Origin: Euryarchaeota archaeon UBA558
GTDB lineage: Archaea; Thermoplasmatota; Poseidoniia; Poseidoniales; Thalassarchaeaceae
Assembly: GCA_002507175.1 (NCBI GenBank)
Contig: DAZE01000020.1
Location: 13,676-77,675, forward strand
Length of the DNA: 64,000 nucleotides
Reading direction: 5' to 3'
Both the position numbers and the translations under genes were made by a program. This document shows, piece after piece, positions 10,254 to 18,979 of the stretch; the first letter of the stretch is position 1; every line of letters starts with the position of its first letter. The notes under the pieces were generated by a model. That model saw only the letters and a program-made list of their open reading frames with translations. It was not told the DNA's origin and ran no database searches.

Positions 10254-10342
10254 GAAGGCGCTTTGTACACCCTCCACAACCGAGCCATGTGTACCAACTA
10301 CTCCCGTGTCGTGACAGAGTTGCTCTGAACGCGCCATTGTTC

Positions 10343-10924
10343 ATGCAACCTCTCCCAAAGTCAATACCTTGGGCTGGGTCAATTGCTTACTTGGATAGAG
10401 ATGGGGTCCTGAATAAAGGATCTTCCAATTACATCAACTCGCCATCTGAGCTTGAGATGCTCCCGAACGCAGGAAAATGCATTGCAAAACTCAGGAAGTC
10501 CGGAATGAGGATAGCGGTTGTTACCAACCAATCTCCCGTTGGTAGGGGACTCTGGAACTCAGAGAACCTCGCAATGATACACGAAACCTTGCAAGAGATG
10601 TTGCTACTTGACGATCCTGAGGCGATAATTGACCTCATACTACACAGCCCATACCCGCCATTTTATGATGCCTGGGCAAGAAAACCACGACCTGGAATGC
10701 TTGAGGCAGCGAGACAACTCCTCGATCATGCCGAATCTGGCGAAGACTGGTCTAAGCTCGATTTGAGGTTTGGATCGGAATGGACGAATCGACCATCTGA
10801 ACAGTCATCAGTAATGGTTGGAGACCGTATATCGGACATGGAGGCAGCGAGATCTTTCAATGTCAATGGCCTATTATGCCCTCCCGATGTTGGGCTATCA
10901 GGTGTCATCGACCAGATTCTCTGA
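10343..10924 (+). CDS. HAD-superfamily phosphatase, GmhB/histidinol-phosphatase type
   Basis: About 193 residues. Motif I is YLDRDGVLN (nucleophile and acid/base Asp), motif II VVTNQSPVGRG, then a Lys in ARKPRPGMLEAA, and motif IV MVGDRISDMEAA. This is the HAD-IIIA pattern of D-glycero-D-manno-heptose-1,7-bisphosphate 7-phosphatase and histidinol-phosphate phosphatase. The exact substrate cannot be told. The zinc-binding Cys loop seen in many GmhB proteins is not evident: the region after ILHSPYPPFYDAW lacks the paired Cys. The reading frame also opens at a GTG at 10289; the ATG at 10343 is preferred because the extra 18 residues show no HAD character. Confidence 0.8.
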   Translation: MQPLPKSIPWAGSIAYLDRDGVLNKGSSNYINSPSELEMLPNAGKCIAKLRKSGMRIAVVTNQSPVGRGLWNSENLAMIHETLQEMLLLDDPEAIIDLILHSPYPPFYDAWARKPRPGMLEAARQLLDHAESGEDWSKLDLRFGSEWTNRPSEQSSVMVGDRISDMEAARSFNVNGLLCPPDVGLSGVIDQIL

Positions 10925-11019
10925 ATGGGGCTATACTCATCAGATAATTTTGCGAGGCTCGTGCAGAATTCTGCCGTATGCGAAAATAAGACCAATTTCA
11001 TTGAAATTTACTATATTTT

Positions 11020-11095
11020 TGGCGCCCCGACCGGGATTTGAACCCGGGTCGCAGCCTCGACAGGGCTGCATGATAGGCCACTACACCATCGGGGC
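11020..11095 (-). tRNA. tRNA-Asp (GTC)
   Basis: The minus strand folds into a full cloverleaf: acceptor GCCCCGA paired with TCGGGGC, anticodon loop CTGTCGA (anticodon GTC), T arm CCGGG-TTCAAAT-CCCGG, discriminator G and an encoded CCA. There is no intron. It lies between the HAD phosphatase and guaAA. Confidence 0.95.
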
Positions 11096-11198
11096 TTACC
11101 CTTCGTCCGAATCATTACTTGATTTTCAATCTGCCTCTTCTTTCCTCTCAGTTCTTGGAGGCAATGTATTGATGGCCTGCCTGCTTTAGAGAAGCAAC

Positions 11199-11843
11199 AT
11201 GGGGCAGGGCCGTTTGGTAATTGATGTAATTGATAATGGCGGCCAGTGGACTCACAGGGAATGGCGGATGTTGCGTTATCTAGGTGTGGATACAAAAATA
11301 CTGCCAAATGATACTCCTCTCGATCAGCTTAGAGACATGGATGGACTCATACTCTCTGGGGGGGCTGCGCGTGTTGGTTTGACTGGTGAACTGGGCCGTT
11401 GCGCTGAGTACCTGTCGTTAGAAATTCCAATACTGGGCATATGTGCCGGCCTTCAATTCATGGCTGGTCATTATGGCGGACAAGCCACAGAGGCCCCTCA
11501 ACCTGAATTCGGTGCGGCGACAATCAGCCTGTCCGAAGATCCTGGGCCTTTGTTTTCAGATACGCCACCTACCCAGACCGTCTGGGAGAGCCACAATGAC
11601 GAAGTTAGTATGATTCCAGAGGATTTCAGAATAACAGCATCGAGCCAGTCATGCAGAGTTCAAGCCATGCAAAATCACACTAATACCAGATTTGGCGTCC
11701 AATTCCACCCAGAAGTGAATGATTCCGAATACGGTGAGGCCATATTCAGGAACTTCGTTGATATTTGCAAAAGAGCACGAATTACCAAACAGGCCAATGG
11801 GCAAGTTGAAGAAGGCAACCAATCCGTCAAGCACTATGACTAA
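11199..11843 (+). CDS. guaAA: GMP synthase glutamine amidotransferase subunit
   Basis: A 214-residue class I amidotransferase, the archaeal stand-alone GuaA subunit A that passes ammonia to the separate synthetase subunit. It has VIDVIDNGGQWTHREWRML at the start, LILSGGAARVG, the nucleophile in ILGICAGLQFMAGHYGG, and the catalytic His-Glu in GVQFHPEVNDSEYG. The synthetase subunit (guaAB) is not in this window. Its 3' end overlaps the start of the Rpo12 gene. Confidence 0.93.
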   Translation: MGQGRLVIDVIDNGGQWTHREWRMLRYLGVDTKILPNDTPLDQLRDMDGLILSGGAARVGLTGELGRCAEYLSLEIPILGICAGLQFMAGHYGGQATEAPQPEFGAATISLSEDPGPLFSDTPPTQTVWESHNDEVSMIPEDFRITASSQSCRVQAMQNHTNTRFGVQFHPEVNDSEYGEAIFRNFVDICKRARITKQANGQVEEGNQSVKHYD

Positions 11844-12102
11844 CCGCATGACCCTATACAAGTGCAGGTCTTGCAATCGAACAGACAGGAAGCCGTTTGA
11901 CGCAGATGGCCCTGCCACTTGCAATCATTGCTCCTCCCCCATGGACCCACTGGAGATCAGGTACAGATGTGTTCGATGCGGTCACATCGAATGGATAGAA
12001 ATCGGTACCACGGGGAAATCATGCCACAAATGCGGATATCGTATTTTTGTCAAGCCTCGGAAAGAAGGGCCAGATGGAATAAAGACGCTGCGTGCTGAGT
12101 GA
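11836..12102 (+). CDS. rpo12: RNA polymerase subunit Rpo12 (RpoP) with an additional N-terminal zinc ribbon
   Basis: 88 residues. The C-terminal half has the Rpo12/RPC10 pattern: YRCVRCG, then CHKCGYRIFVKPR and a basic tail, one Cys4 zinc ribbon. The N-terminal half adds a second candidate ribbon, YKCRSCN followed by TCNHCSSP, not usual for this 45-65 residue subunit. The ATG at 11836 overlaps the guaAA stop; an ATG at 11848 is possible and would keep both Cys pairs. Rpo12 helps assemble the Rpo3-Rpo10-Rpo11 platform of archaeal polymerase. An unrelated zinc-ribbon protein is the main alternative. Confidence 0.75.
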   Translation: MTNRMTLYKCRSCNRTDRKPFDADGPATCNHCSSPMDPLEIRYRCVRCGHIEWIEIGTTGKSCHKCGYRIFVKPRKEGPDGIKTLRAE

Positions 12103-12139
12103 CGGGCATTTCAAGACCCCCCTCTCGCCAGGCTAATAC

Positions 12140-13264
12140 ATGGCGGGATGGCTGACCGAATACGCTCCTCGGACCTTCGACCAGTTCGCTGCCCCATCTA
12201 GGGTGTTGAAGCGTATCAGCGCCCTATCTTTATTGCCTCAACCCCCCCATTTGCTCATCACGGGCCCACCGGGCTCAGGGAAAACCGCACTTTGGAGGTT
12301 GTATGCCAGACAAGTCCTTGGCCCTTCATGGACCTCCCGAGTCCACGTTAGGAGTGTCAGGGACATGAAAAGGTCAAGAGGTGCAATGGACTCTTTCGAG
12401 CAGTTTCTGAGGCCTCAGGGAAAGGGATCATCTGACACTCTGGCCGGGATGACATCACTAGCTGCATTTCCCAATGGGGAGAATAAGCCCTCTGATACAG
12501 ACCCCCCTCCTGCTGGAAGGGAGACAAGCAGCGATGACATCCAATCCCTCAGCCGACTAATTGTTCTAGAAGACGCTGATCATATGTCTCTGAGGTGGCA
12601 ATCATATTTGCGGAGGATGATGGAGACTGTGGGCGTTGCCTCGAGATTCATATTCACTGCTAGGGCACCATCGGCAATTATTGATGCCTTGCGGTCCAGG
12701 ACTCAGATGATCAGGATCCCAGCATGCAGGGAAGAGGGGATAACGAACGTATTGGACCAAATTATACAAAAGGAGGGTTGCATAATAGAGTCAGGGATAA
12801 TTGAGGACATTAGCTACATGAGCCAAGGTAACTTACGCCGAGCGATCTTCACCTTAGAACTTCTATGGGCACAAAGCGAACTTGGTAAGCGATCTTCTGT
12901 CCACGACTTAATGCAAGCAGCCACCATGCAAGCAGGCCGAGACGCAATCGAAAAGGCATTGAGAGGCCAAGTCGCAGATTCAAAGTGGATCGATCGCAAG
13001 GGGAAAAGAACCAAGATCAGAGTTGGGGCAGTAGCTGAAATAGACGCTCTATTGAACGATCATGGACTAGACCCCGATGACGTGGTAGATCAAATGCACA
13101 GCGCAATCGTCAGTCGACGACTACCCCTCTCGGACCTACTAAGAAATGAGCTGCTTCAAGCATTGGCAGAGTGCAGCAAGAGCCTTCAAACGCATACTCA
13201 TCCCAGAATACATTTCGAGCACTTCCTTCATCAGGTCGCGAGAGCAGGGCAGTTATTTGCATAA
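12140..13264 (+). CDS. Clamp-loader small-subunit paralogue (RfcS-like AAA+ ATPase)
   Basis: 374 residues with RFC small-subunit structure: WLTEYAPRTFDQFAAPSRVL at the start, Walker A TGPPGSGKTALW (about 42-49), Walker B LIVLEDADHMS, a SRTQ at the SRC arginine-finger position, GNLRRAIFTLELL for sensor 2, and a C-terminal helical collar. It departs from canonical RfcS in having EDAD instead of DEAD, SRT instead of SRC, and a roughly 60-residue low-complexity insert (DTLAGMTSLAAFPNGE and after) between Walker A and B. These changes suggest a specialised or alternative clamp-loader subunit, not the main one. RFC loads the PCNA sliding clamp onto DNA. Confidence 0.8.
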   Translation: MAGWLTEYAPRTFDQFAAPSRVLKRISALSLLPQPPHLLITGPPGSGKTALWRLYARQVLGPSWTSRVHVRSVRDMKRSRGAMDSFEQFLRPQGKGSSDTLAGMTSLAAFPNGENKPSDTDPPPAGRETSSDDIQSLSRLIVLEDADHMSLRWQSYLRRMMETVGVASRFIFTARAPSAIIDALRSRTQMIRIPACREEGITNVLDQIIQKEGCIIESGIIEDISYMSQGNLRRAIFTLELLWAQSELGKRSSVHDLMQAATMQAGRDAIEKALRGQVADSKWIDRKGKRTKIRVGAVAEIDALLNDHGLDPDDVVDQMHSAIVSRRLPLSDLLRNELLQALAECSKSLQTHTHPRIHFEHFLHQVARAGQLFA

Positions 13265-13271
13265 TTTTCAG

Positions 13272-13349
13272 TGGCGGGCGCGGCAGGATTCGAACCCGCG
13301 GTCCCCGGCTTAGGAGGCCGGTGCATTATCCAGGCTATGCTACACGCCC
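13272..13349 (-). tRNA. tRNA-Arg (CCT)
   Basis: The minus strand gives acceptor GGGCGTG paired with CGCGCCC, anticodon stem CCGGC/GCCGG with loop CTCCTAA (anticodon CCT), a T arm with TTCGAAT, discriminator G and an encoded CCA. There is no intron. It reads AGG codons. It ends seven bases from the 3' end of the clamp-loader paralogue, to which it is convergent. Confidence 0.95.
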
Positions 13350-13460
13350 AGCACGGCGAGGAGACTCCACAAAAGAAGCCCTCGCATAGAATTAGCCTTT
13401 TTTCTCTAGAGCGAGCGATGAACTCAAACCTACTGACAGTGAGCGTATGGTGAGGATAGG

Positions 13461-14885
13461 ATGGATCTGCCAACTCCTTACGCCCAGCAAGATGACGAGG
13501 AGTCAACGCCATCGGCGATGAAAAGCAGGATCGAATCGAGAGACAAATGGCGAGGTCGTTGGACAAAATTAGCAGTAAATCCCCCCTCAGGACTTCTAAG
13601 ATATTCCCTCTCGATCACATTACTGGTAGTTATCGTACTCTCTTCGACAACACTTGACCAGACTCTCCTAGACGCATCAAGGTTCATTTGGGCCCTTTCA
13701 GTAATTTCATTCATTCCACCATCAATTGCCGCTACCTATGCCAGAATGACCGCCAAGGATAGATTGGAGCTTAGAAAGAAGGGGTTTTCTCTAAGAGAGT
13801 CTTACGTTGGTGTTGAGAGAATCCTAAATCAACTCGATGAAAACAAGTTAACGGAAAGAACAAGGCTTTCCGCAGCCATCATAGGCTTGATACTATCATC
13901 AACGATGGCATCAAACACACTCCAGACCGATTTGTCATTGACACTATTGGGGGTAACAGCACTTATGGCCGTCGTCGTCTTGTTAGCGACTATATCGGTA
14001 GAGAGACAAAAGACCATGGAAATGGGAAAGACACCCTTGCTCAAACTACACAACCCATCATTATTTGACACTATAGCAGACCCTCTGTTAGTTGACTTGG
14101 TGTATGCACACCTCGACCCCGAGACCTCTAGCAAGTGGAATGACTGGATGGAGACGATTACCCTTAACGTTAGGAGAAATCAAAAATCCGAGCATGCAGT
14201 AGAAACCGTCCTCAGGAGCATATACTTCACAATGACAGACAAGATGGACCTTGGTGAGAGACGAAGAATATGCACGCAAGTCCTTAATATGCCAGCGGTC
14301 GAACGGCTAGAGTCACAGGATGAATTTTTTAACTTCGAGGAACTCGAGAATTTCCTCCTACATGTAGTTCAGAGAAAGCCCGGTATATTCAGATTACTTT
14401 CCAGAACAATACAGAGGGCTGACAGGCTTAGAGCGACAGAGGACTGGACACTAGATGCTGATCTACCGCCCAGAGCCACCCATGGTGAGAGTGACTTATT
14501 CGTCTTGGCAAGCCCTGGAAAGTCATCGGCCGCCCCTTTCGAAATCGACATAATAACAGTCGAGGGGGAGCCTGAAACTCAAGTAATTCGACTGCCACCC
14601 ATAGATCGAATAGAAAGACCAGGGAGAGCCGAGGGTGCCGAAGACTGGCAGACTTTCAATTCGGTCATAGATCGCTCGCATGTACTTTGGATAGGCATGG
14701 CCTGGAATAAATCGGGGCATGAGGGCCGATCTGTTCAGGTAAACCTCCTTTCCGAAAACTCAAAAACGGTGAAATCTCAAGTGCTTTGGACGATCATGGA
14801 AGATGGAGACGGCTTACTAGTATCCACAGTGAGAAAATCCTTGAAAGAGGTTTATTCAATGATAACTCGGAGCATAATCCGATAG
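13461..14885 (+). CDS. Four-helix membrane protein with large soluble C-terminus, unknown function
   Basis: 474 residues. A charged N-terminus (about 1-42) is followed by hydrophobic segments near 45-63, 74-93, 137-155 and 162-180 (for example LSITLLVVIVLSSTTL and LTLLGVTALMAVVVLLATI). A soluble, mostly helical region of about 290 residues follows, with a more beta-rich end (PFEIDIITVEGEPETQVIRL). No family was recognised and no catalytic motif stands out. An even number of helices with a charged N-terminus suggests both ends face the cytoplasm. Confidence 0.7.
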   Translation: MDLPTPYAQQDDEESTPSAMKSRIESRDKWRGRWTKLAVNPPSGLLRYSLSITLLVVIVLSSTTLDQTLLDASRFIWALSVISFIPPSIAATYARMTAKDRLELRKKGFSLRESYVGVERILNQLDENKLTERTRLSAAIIGLILSSTMASNTLQTDLSLTLLGVTALMAVVVLLATISVERQKTMEMGKTPLLKLHNPSLFDTIADPLLVDLVYAHLDPETSSKWNDWMETITLNVRRNQKSEHAVETVLRSIYFTMTDKMDLGERRRICTQVLNMPAVERLESQDEFFNFEELENFLLHVVQRKPGIFRLLSRTIQRADRLRATEDWTLDADLPPRATHGESDLFVLASPGKSSAAPFEIDIITVEGEPETQVIRLPPIDRIERPGRAEGAEDWQTFNSVIDRSHVLWIGMAWNKSGHEGRSVQVNLLSENSKTVKSQVLWTIMEDGDGLLVSTVRKSLKEVYSMITRSIIR

Positions 14886-14927
14886 TTAGGAGCGTCATGT
14901 TCATTCATAGGGCCTAACTGGCGTGCC

Positions 14928-16343
14928 ATGAGTGCAATGGAGTCATGGGACGTCATCGTCATTGGAGCAGGCCCTTCGGCGCAAAGAGCAGCAATAGCCT
15001 GCCACGATTCTGGGGCAAAAACAGTGATGATCTACCAGACTCCAGGAACTATCACTCCTGCATCAGTAGCCGGCTTGGCGACTTCACTGGGTGAGATTTC
15101 CCCAGAATCACACATAGAGGATACTTTGGGATTAGGTGACCTAGGGTTGAATGAGGCGACTGTTAGGAGAATATGCTCATCCGCTGAAGAGATTGTCGCT
15201 GAATTTGAGCAATGGGGAATGATATTCCGAAGGGATGAGAGTGGTATGCCACATTTGGCCGAAGCCCCCGGACACAAGTCATCCAGATTATCAGGGGCAG
15301 GCGACTCCACTAATCGATATGTCAGCAAGATATTAGATGAACAACTATTGAAGCGAGCCCTTCAAAGAAGACAGAACAACGTGCCCCTGTCCTTGATCAT
15401 GGACAACGGACAGGTACGCGGTCTTGTCACATTCGACCTCATGGACGGCGAAGTCAAAGCATTTCAGTGTAAGAGCGTTATACTTGCATGTGAGGGATAT
15501 CAGGGTCTTTGGACGAGCGTATCCGAGGGCTCAGGAAATGCGATCGCATTGGCAATTAGAGCAGGGATAGAGCCCCAAAGGATAACCGACATCCCATTCC
15601 ACCCTATGGTGATCAGGGGCACGTCAATACCCATACCATACGAGGTACTGTCGGCTGGGGGAAGATACAGATCAGAGTCTGGCGACGATATAGACCCACT
15701 TGCGAACGAGGGCGATGCTGTCATAGATCTCAGGTTCATAGAAAAAGATGAATTGACCTGGTTGGAATCAATACGAAAAGTGATATTAGACTCAACCGGT
15801 TTGAATATCAGCGTGGATGTCGTTCCTGTGACGTCTGGAGTGATCTACACAACAGGGGGGCTCCCGGTCGACCAATTGGGCAGAGTCACGATGGAGGATG
15901 GGAAGATGTGGGCCACCGGGGTATTCGCCGCCGGACCCTCTGCTAACACAGGCTTTCACGGTTCCAAAATCCTGCCTGGGAACCTTCTGCTTGCAAACCT
16001 CTCAACAGGGGCCACAACTGGACATGAGGCAGGAACCTGGGCCAAAAACTGCCAGTTTGGTGGCACGAAACTGATCCTAGAAGGATTAGAAGACTCAAGG
16101 AAAATGATCGGGAACCTCAACAGAGAAGACGGAATAAGCGTGGGATCAGCAGAGGCTAGAATAACTAATCAAGCGAAATCCTTCTTGTCCGGTGAGATAA
16201 CGACAGAATCATTCGTGGAGACTGGGAAAGAAGTATCCAATTCAGTTCGGACGAGCTCGCCAGCTGGTGTAATGAATCAAGAGTTTGCGGCAGCCCTCAG
16301 GATCATAGACCTCGGCACTATTGTTTCATCAATACCTCTGTGA
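14928..16343 (+). CDS. FAD-dependent protein of the SdhA/FrdA/NadB superfamily
   Basis: 471 residues. The N-terminal dinucleotide-binding motif is VIVIGAGPSAQRAA. Toward the C-terminus, YTTGGLPVDQLGRV, WATGVFAAGPSANTGFHGS and LPGNLLLANLSTGATTGHEAG correspond to the GGIPT, GLFAxGE..HGANRLGGNSLL and ..GxxAG segments of succinate dehydrogenase/fumarate reductase flavoproteins. The His that carries covalent FAD in SdhA is absent (TPASVAGLATSL in its place), so FAD would be non-covalent. No iron-sulfur or membrane-anchor subunit is adjacent. It may be an L-aspartate oxidase-like or other soluble oxidoreductase; the substrate is unknown. The HIT gene starts five bases after its stop. Confidence 0.7.
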   Translation: MSAMESWDVIVIGAGPSAQRAAIACHDSGAKTVMIYQTPGTITPASVAGLATSLGEISPESHIEDTLGLGDLGLNEATVRRICSSAEEIVAEFEQWGMIFRRDESGMPHLAEAPGHKSSRLSGAGDSTNRYVSKILDEQLLKRALQRRQNNVPLSLIMDNGQVRGLVTFDLMDGEVKAFQCKSVILACEGYQGLWTSVSEGSGNAIALAIRAGIEPQRITDIPFHPMVIRGTSIPIPYEVLSAGGRYRSESGDDIDPLANEGDAVIDLRFIEKDELTWLESIRKVILDSTGLNISVDVVPVTSGVIYTTGGLPVDQLGRVTMEDGKMWATGVFAAGPSANTGFHGSKILPGNLLLANLSTGATTGHEAGTWAKNCQFGGTKLILEGLEDSRKMIGNLNREDGISVGSAEARITNQAKSFLSGEITTESFVETGKEVSNSVRTSSPAGVMNQEFAAALRIIDLGTIVSSIPL

Positions 16344-16348
16344 TAAAA

Positions 16349-16762
16349 ATGAAAACCATATTTACAGAGATAATTGAGGGACGTATACCTTGCAACTTAG
16401 TTTATGAGAATGATAGCGTAATCGCCTTTCTTGATATCAATCCAGCCTCGAGGGGGCATACGTTGCTCGTACCGAAGGAGCCCGTTGAGAGAATAGACCA
16501 ACTGAGCAGAGATGCCGCTGCCGAACTCGGAGCTGCCATCCCAAAGGTATGTCGAGGGGTCATGAAAGCAACAGGGGCCATCGCCTACAATCTGATACAG
16601 AATAATGGTCGAGAGGCAGGAATGACGGTTCCGCACGTCCATATCCACATTATTCCACGGTACCCCGAATCTTGTCACAATTTCACTTGGGATCATGGGT
16701 CATTGGAACAAACCGAAGCAGTCGAACTCGCAAAGAGCATCAAAGACAGTATCGTGGACTGA
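16349..16762 (+). CDS. HIT-family nucleotide hydrolase/transferase
   Basis: 137 residues with the histidine-triad motif HVHIHIIPR (about 96-104), preceded by NNGREAGMTVPHVH. The N-terminal IFTEIIEGRIPCNLVYEND and AFLDINPASRGHTLLVPKEP are typical of the Hint/Fhit-like branch. These enzymes hydrolyse nucleoside phosphoramidates or dinucleoside polyphosphates; the substrate is not determinable here. A GTG at 16340 could extend it by three residues. It follows the flavoprotein gene closely and is probably in its operon. Confidence 0.9.
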   Translation: MKTIFTEIIEGRIPCNLVYENDSVIAFLDINPASRGHTLLVPKEPVERIDQLSRDAAAELGAAIPKVCRGVMKATGAIAYNLIQNNGREAGMTVPHVHIHIIPRYPESCHNFTWDHGSLEQTEAVELAKSIKDSIVD

Positions 16763-16798
16763 ATCCTTACAAGTCTTGAGTTCTCTCGTGAAAATATC

Positions 16799-18280
16799 AT
16801 GAGCGAGCAAATGGAGGCTTTGACCCCCGAGTTGTCCAGAAGCGCCATGCGACTGAACAAGGAAAAGCTCCAGGCAGTCCCTTGGAACCACCAGGGGAAT
16901 CATCCTGGCTCCTTGATTATATGGAAATTGTTCAGAACCATGGTGACCTTCGGCCACAAGGCCATATTTCGAAGATCAAAGTCAGACAATGCACCAGAAA
17001 TCGACGGAGGAAGGATATCCGTTTCCACTCACATAAACGGGTTGGTTGATCCGCTGGTAATCGTAAATAGTCAAGAAAGGCGCTTCACCGCACTTGGAAG
17101 ACATGATCTGGTCACACGCCCTCTTCTTGGATGGTGGTGCAGAGGGCTGGGTATCCAACCGATCCTGAGAAGGGTTGAGATGTCTGAAGGCGTGACGGAC
17201 TCTGAGTTTGCCAGATTCATCAACCAAAGGAGTATGCTCACAGTATCAAATTGCATATCTACAGGACATTCCGCCGTGGTTTTCCCGGAAGGAACATCCC
17301 ACCAAGATTCTTTGCTTCATGGCTTCAAAACAGGCCCTTTCAGGACTGTTTTCGCAGCTTCAGCCATAGCAGAACTTCGTAATTTGCCTCTACCACACCT
17401 CCAACCAACGGGATTGCATTGGCGAAATCATACCCAGTTTAGAACCGACCACTATGTTGAGTACCTGGACCCGATACCCATACCAAATCCCTACAACGAG
17501 AAAGAGGCTAAGGAACTGATCTTGGGGAAATGGGTTGAACCACCAGAGAAAGCAGTCATATCCATGAGAGACAGGGTTTACCAGATCCTAAAGGAAATAA
17601 CCCCTGATGCACCGGATTGGGATACGTACCGGTCATGGACACTGATCGCCAACAGAAGTCGAAAGGAGGAAGAATTGGATCTTCATCAAGAGCTGATTGA
17701 AACTAGGAAAGTGCGAGAGATTTGGAGGCAAGGAAAACTTAACGAGGACCTTATGGACAATGCGAGAATATCCTCAAAATTGCTTTTCGAGAATGGCTTG
17801 GACGGGAGGGACCTCGACCAAAACGGTCAGTTGAAGCGGGAAGACGGGGCGTTCCTGAACTTAGTTCTTGGAACATTCATCATACTCCTTTCATCACCTC
17901 TATTTGTCTTGGGCACTTTCCCACAGGCATTCATGGCATGGTGGCTTGGTGATCGTACCGATGAAGGAATAGATGCAAGAACTACCTATCATCTTCTGGC
18001 AGCAATGTTTTCTATTCCCATATTCTGGCCCTTTTTCTCTATTATCTGGACCTTGCTCGCCATCAATGTGGTGGGAATTGAGGCAATTTATGCTCCAATT
18101 ATCTTCATAATTCTACTGCCTTCATTCTACATAGCCACCCTTACGACAGCATACGGATATGATTTGACTCAAGATTTTCTACGCAATCGAAGGAGGGTTA
18201 AACTGTCAAGAAAAGATGATTCGGTGAAGCTGCAAAATTCAATAATCCGAGTCGACAAACACTTAGTTGACCTCATATAG
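16799..18280 (+). CDS. PlsC-like glycerolipid acyltransferase with C-terminal membrane helices
   Basis: 493 residues. The acyltransferase region has THINGLVDPLVI at the catalytic HX4D block (here H and D are separated by five residues), RFTALGRHDLVTRPLLGWW for block II, VVFPEGTSHQD for the FPEGT(R/S) block III and LQPTGLHW for block IV. After a charged helical region, hydrophobic segments lie near residues 355-375, 400-425 and 430-450. Such enzymes acylate glycerol-3-phosphate or lysophosphatidate to make ester lipids. That is notable because archaeal lipids are normally ether-linked; published surveys of Marine Group II report PlsC/PlsY homologues. Confidence 0.8.
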   Translation: MSEQMEALTPELSRSAMRLNKEKLQAVPWNHQGNHPGSLIIWKLFRTMVTFGHKAIFRRSKSDNAPEIDGGRISVSTHINGLVDPLVIVNSQERRFTALGRHDLVTRPLLGWWCRGLGIQPILRRVEMSEGVTDSEFARFINQRSMLTVSNCISTGHSAVVFPEGTSHQDSLLHGFKTGPFRTVFAASAIAELRNLPLPHLQPTGLHWRNHTQFRTDHYVEYLDPIPIPNPYNEKEAKELILGKWVEPPEKAVISMRDRVYQILKEITPDAPDWDTYRSWTLIANRSRKEEELDLHQELIETRKVREIWRQGKLNEDLMDNARISSKLLFENGLDGRDLDQNGQLKREDGAFLNLVLGTFIILLSSPLFVLGTFPQAFMAWWLGDRTDEGIDARTTYHLLAAMFSIPIFWPFFSIIWTLLAINVVGIEAIYAPIIFIILLPSFYIATLTTAYGYDLTQDFLRNRRRVKLSRKDDSVKLQNSIIRVDKHLVDLI

Positions 18281-18300
18281 GTCACGTATCATGACATTCC

Positions 18301-18939
18301 GTGGACGCCAAAGCTGCAGCCGACTCTATCCGCCGATGGCTTGGCAATGAGAAGCTCGAAACAAGACAAGTCGAAGATGGCAAAGCACTATTGCATCTGC
18401 ACGTCAAGTACCCCCCGACAAAAGACGGTCATATATTCAACATAGTGATTCCAAAGGAGCGTTCACTGGTCCTGATTTATTCGGTAACAAGGGTTGATCA
18501 AGGACAGCAGAATGAGATGACTGAATTTAGAAATGAAGACTTAATTGGATGGAAGGGGTGGCTCCACGAGACTAGAATGAACCTGACTCGATCCAAATTA
18601 GATTGGGTACTCCACGTAGGAAAGGAGGATGACAAAAAGCTTCCAGGCCCATTACAGGCATTCAATATATCAAAACCCATATGGTTTGATGGACTCACCC
18701 AGAACGAACTCATGCAGACCATGCGAGCCGTTTGGCTCACGAAACTTTCAATCATCCACCAAATAAAATTCGATTACGGCAAGGGCGTCGGCAAACCCGG
18801 CCCCGTCGACGATTGGAAGGGAAGGAAGAGAAGCAGTCCAGTTAGATCCAGCCAAAACTCAGCAGTAGAATCACCAGAGGTCAATTTTGACGACGATGCA
18901 GGATTCGGTCAGGGTTTTGACCCCACTGAATGGGCTTGA
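18301..18939 (+). CDS. Archaeal hypothetical protein, possibly DUF2299-like
   Basis: A 212-residue protein starting at a GTG 20 bases after the acyltransferase stop. It has no signal or membrane segment. Residues 1-150 look like an alpha/beta domain (VEDGKALLHLHVKYPP, FNIVIPKERSLVLIYSV, MQTMRAVWLTKLSIIHQIKF), and the last 60 residues are low-complexity and acidic. The start and size recall archaeal DUF2299 or YbjN-like chaperone-fold proteins, but this is a weak impression. It is likely co-transcribed with the acyltransferase. Confidence 0.6.
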   Translation: MDAKAAADSIRRWLGNEKLETRQVEDGKALLHLHVKYPPTKDGHIFNIVIPKERSLVLIYSVTRVDQGQQNEMTEFRNEDLIGWKGWLHETRMNLTRSKLDWVLHVGKEDDKKLPGPLQAFNISKPIWFDGLTQNELMQTMRAVWLTKLSIIHQIKFDYGKGVGKPGPVDDWKGRKRSSPVRSSQNSAVESPEVNFDDDAGFGQGFDPTEWA

Positions 18940-18979
18940 TCAAAACTGACCTGAATGGGTTGACATTAAGTATGCAAAA

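Noticed and set aside
11011..11307. 98-residue frame on the minus strand across tRNA-Asp
   Set aside because: It covers the tRNA and the start of guaAA; its composition is that of a shadow frame.
14928..16343. Calling the flavoprotein succinate dehydrogenase subunit A
   Set aside because: The covalent-FAD His is missing and no iron-sulfur or membrane-anchor subunit gene is adjacent.
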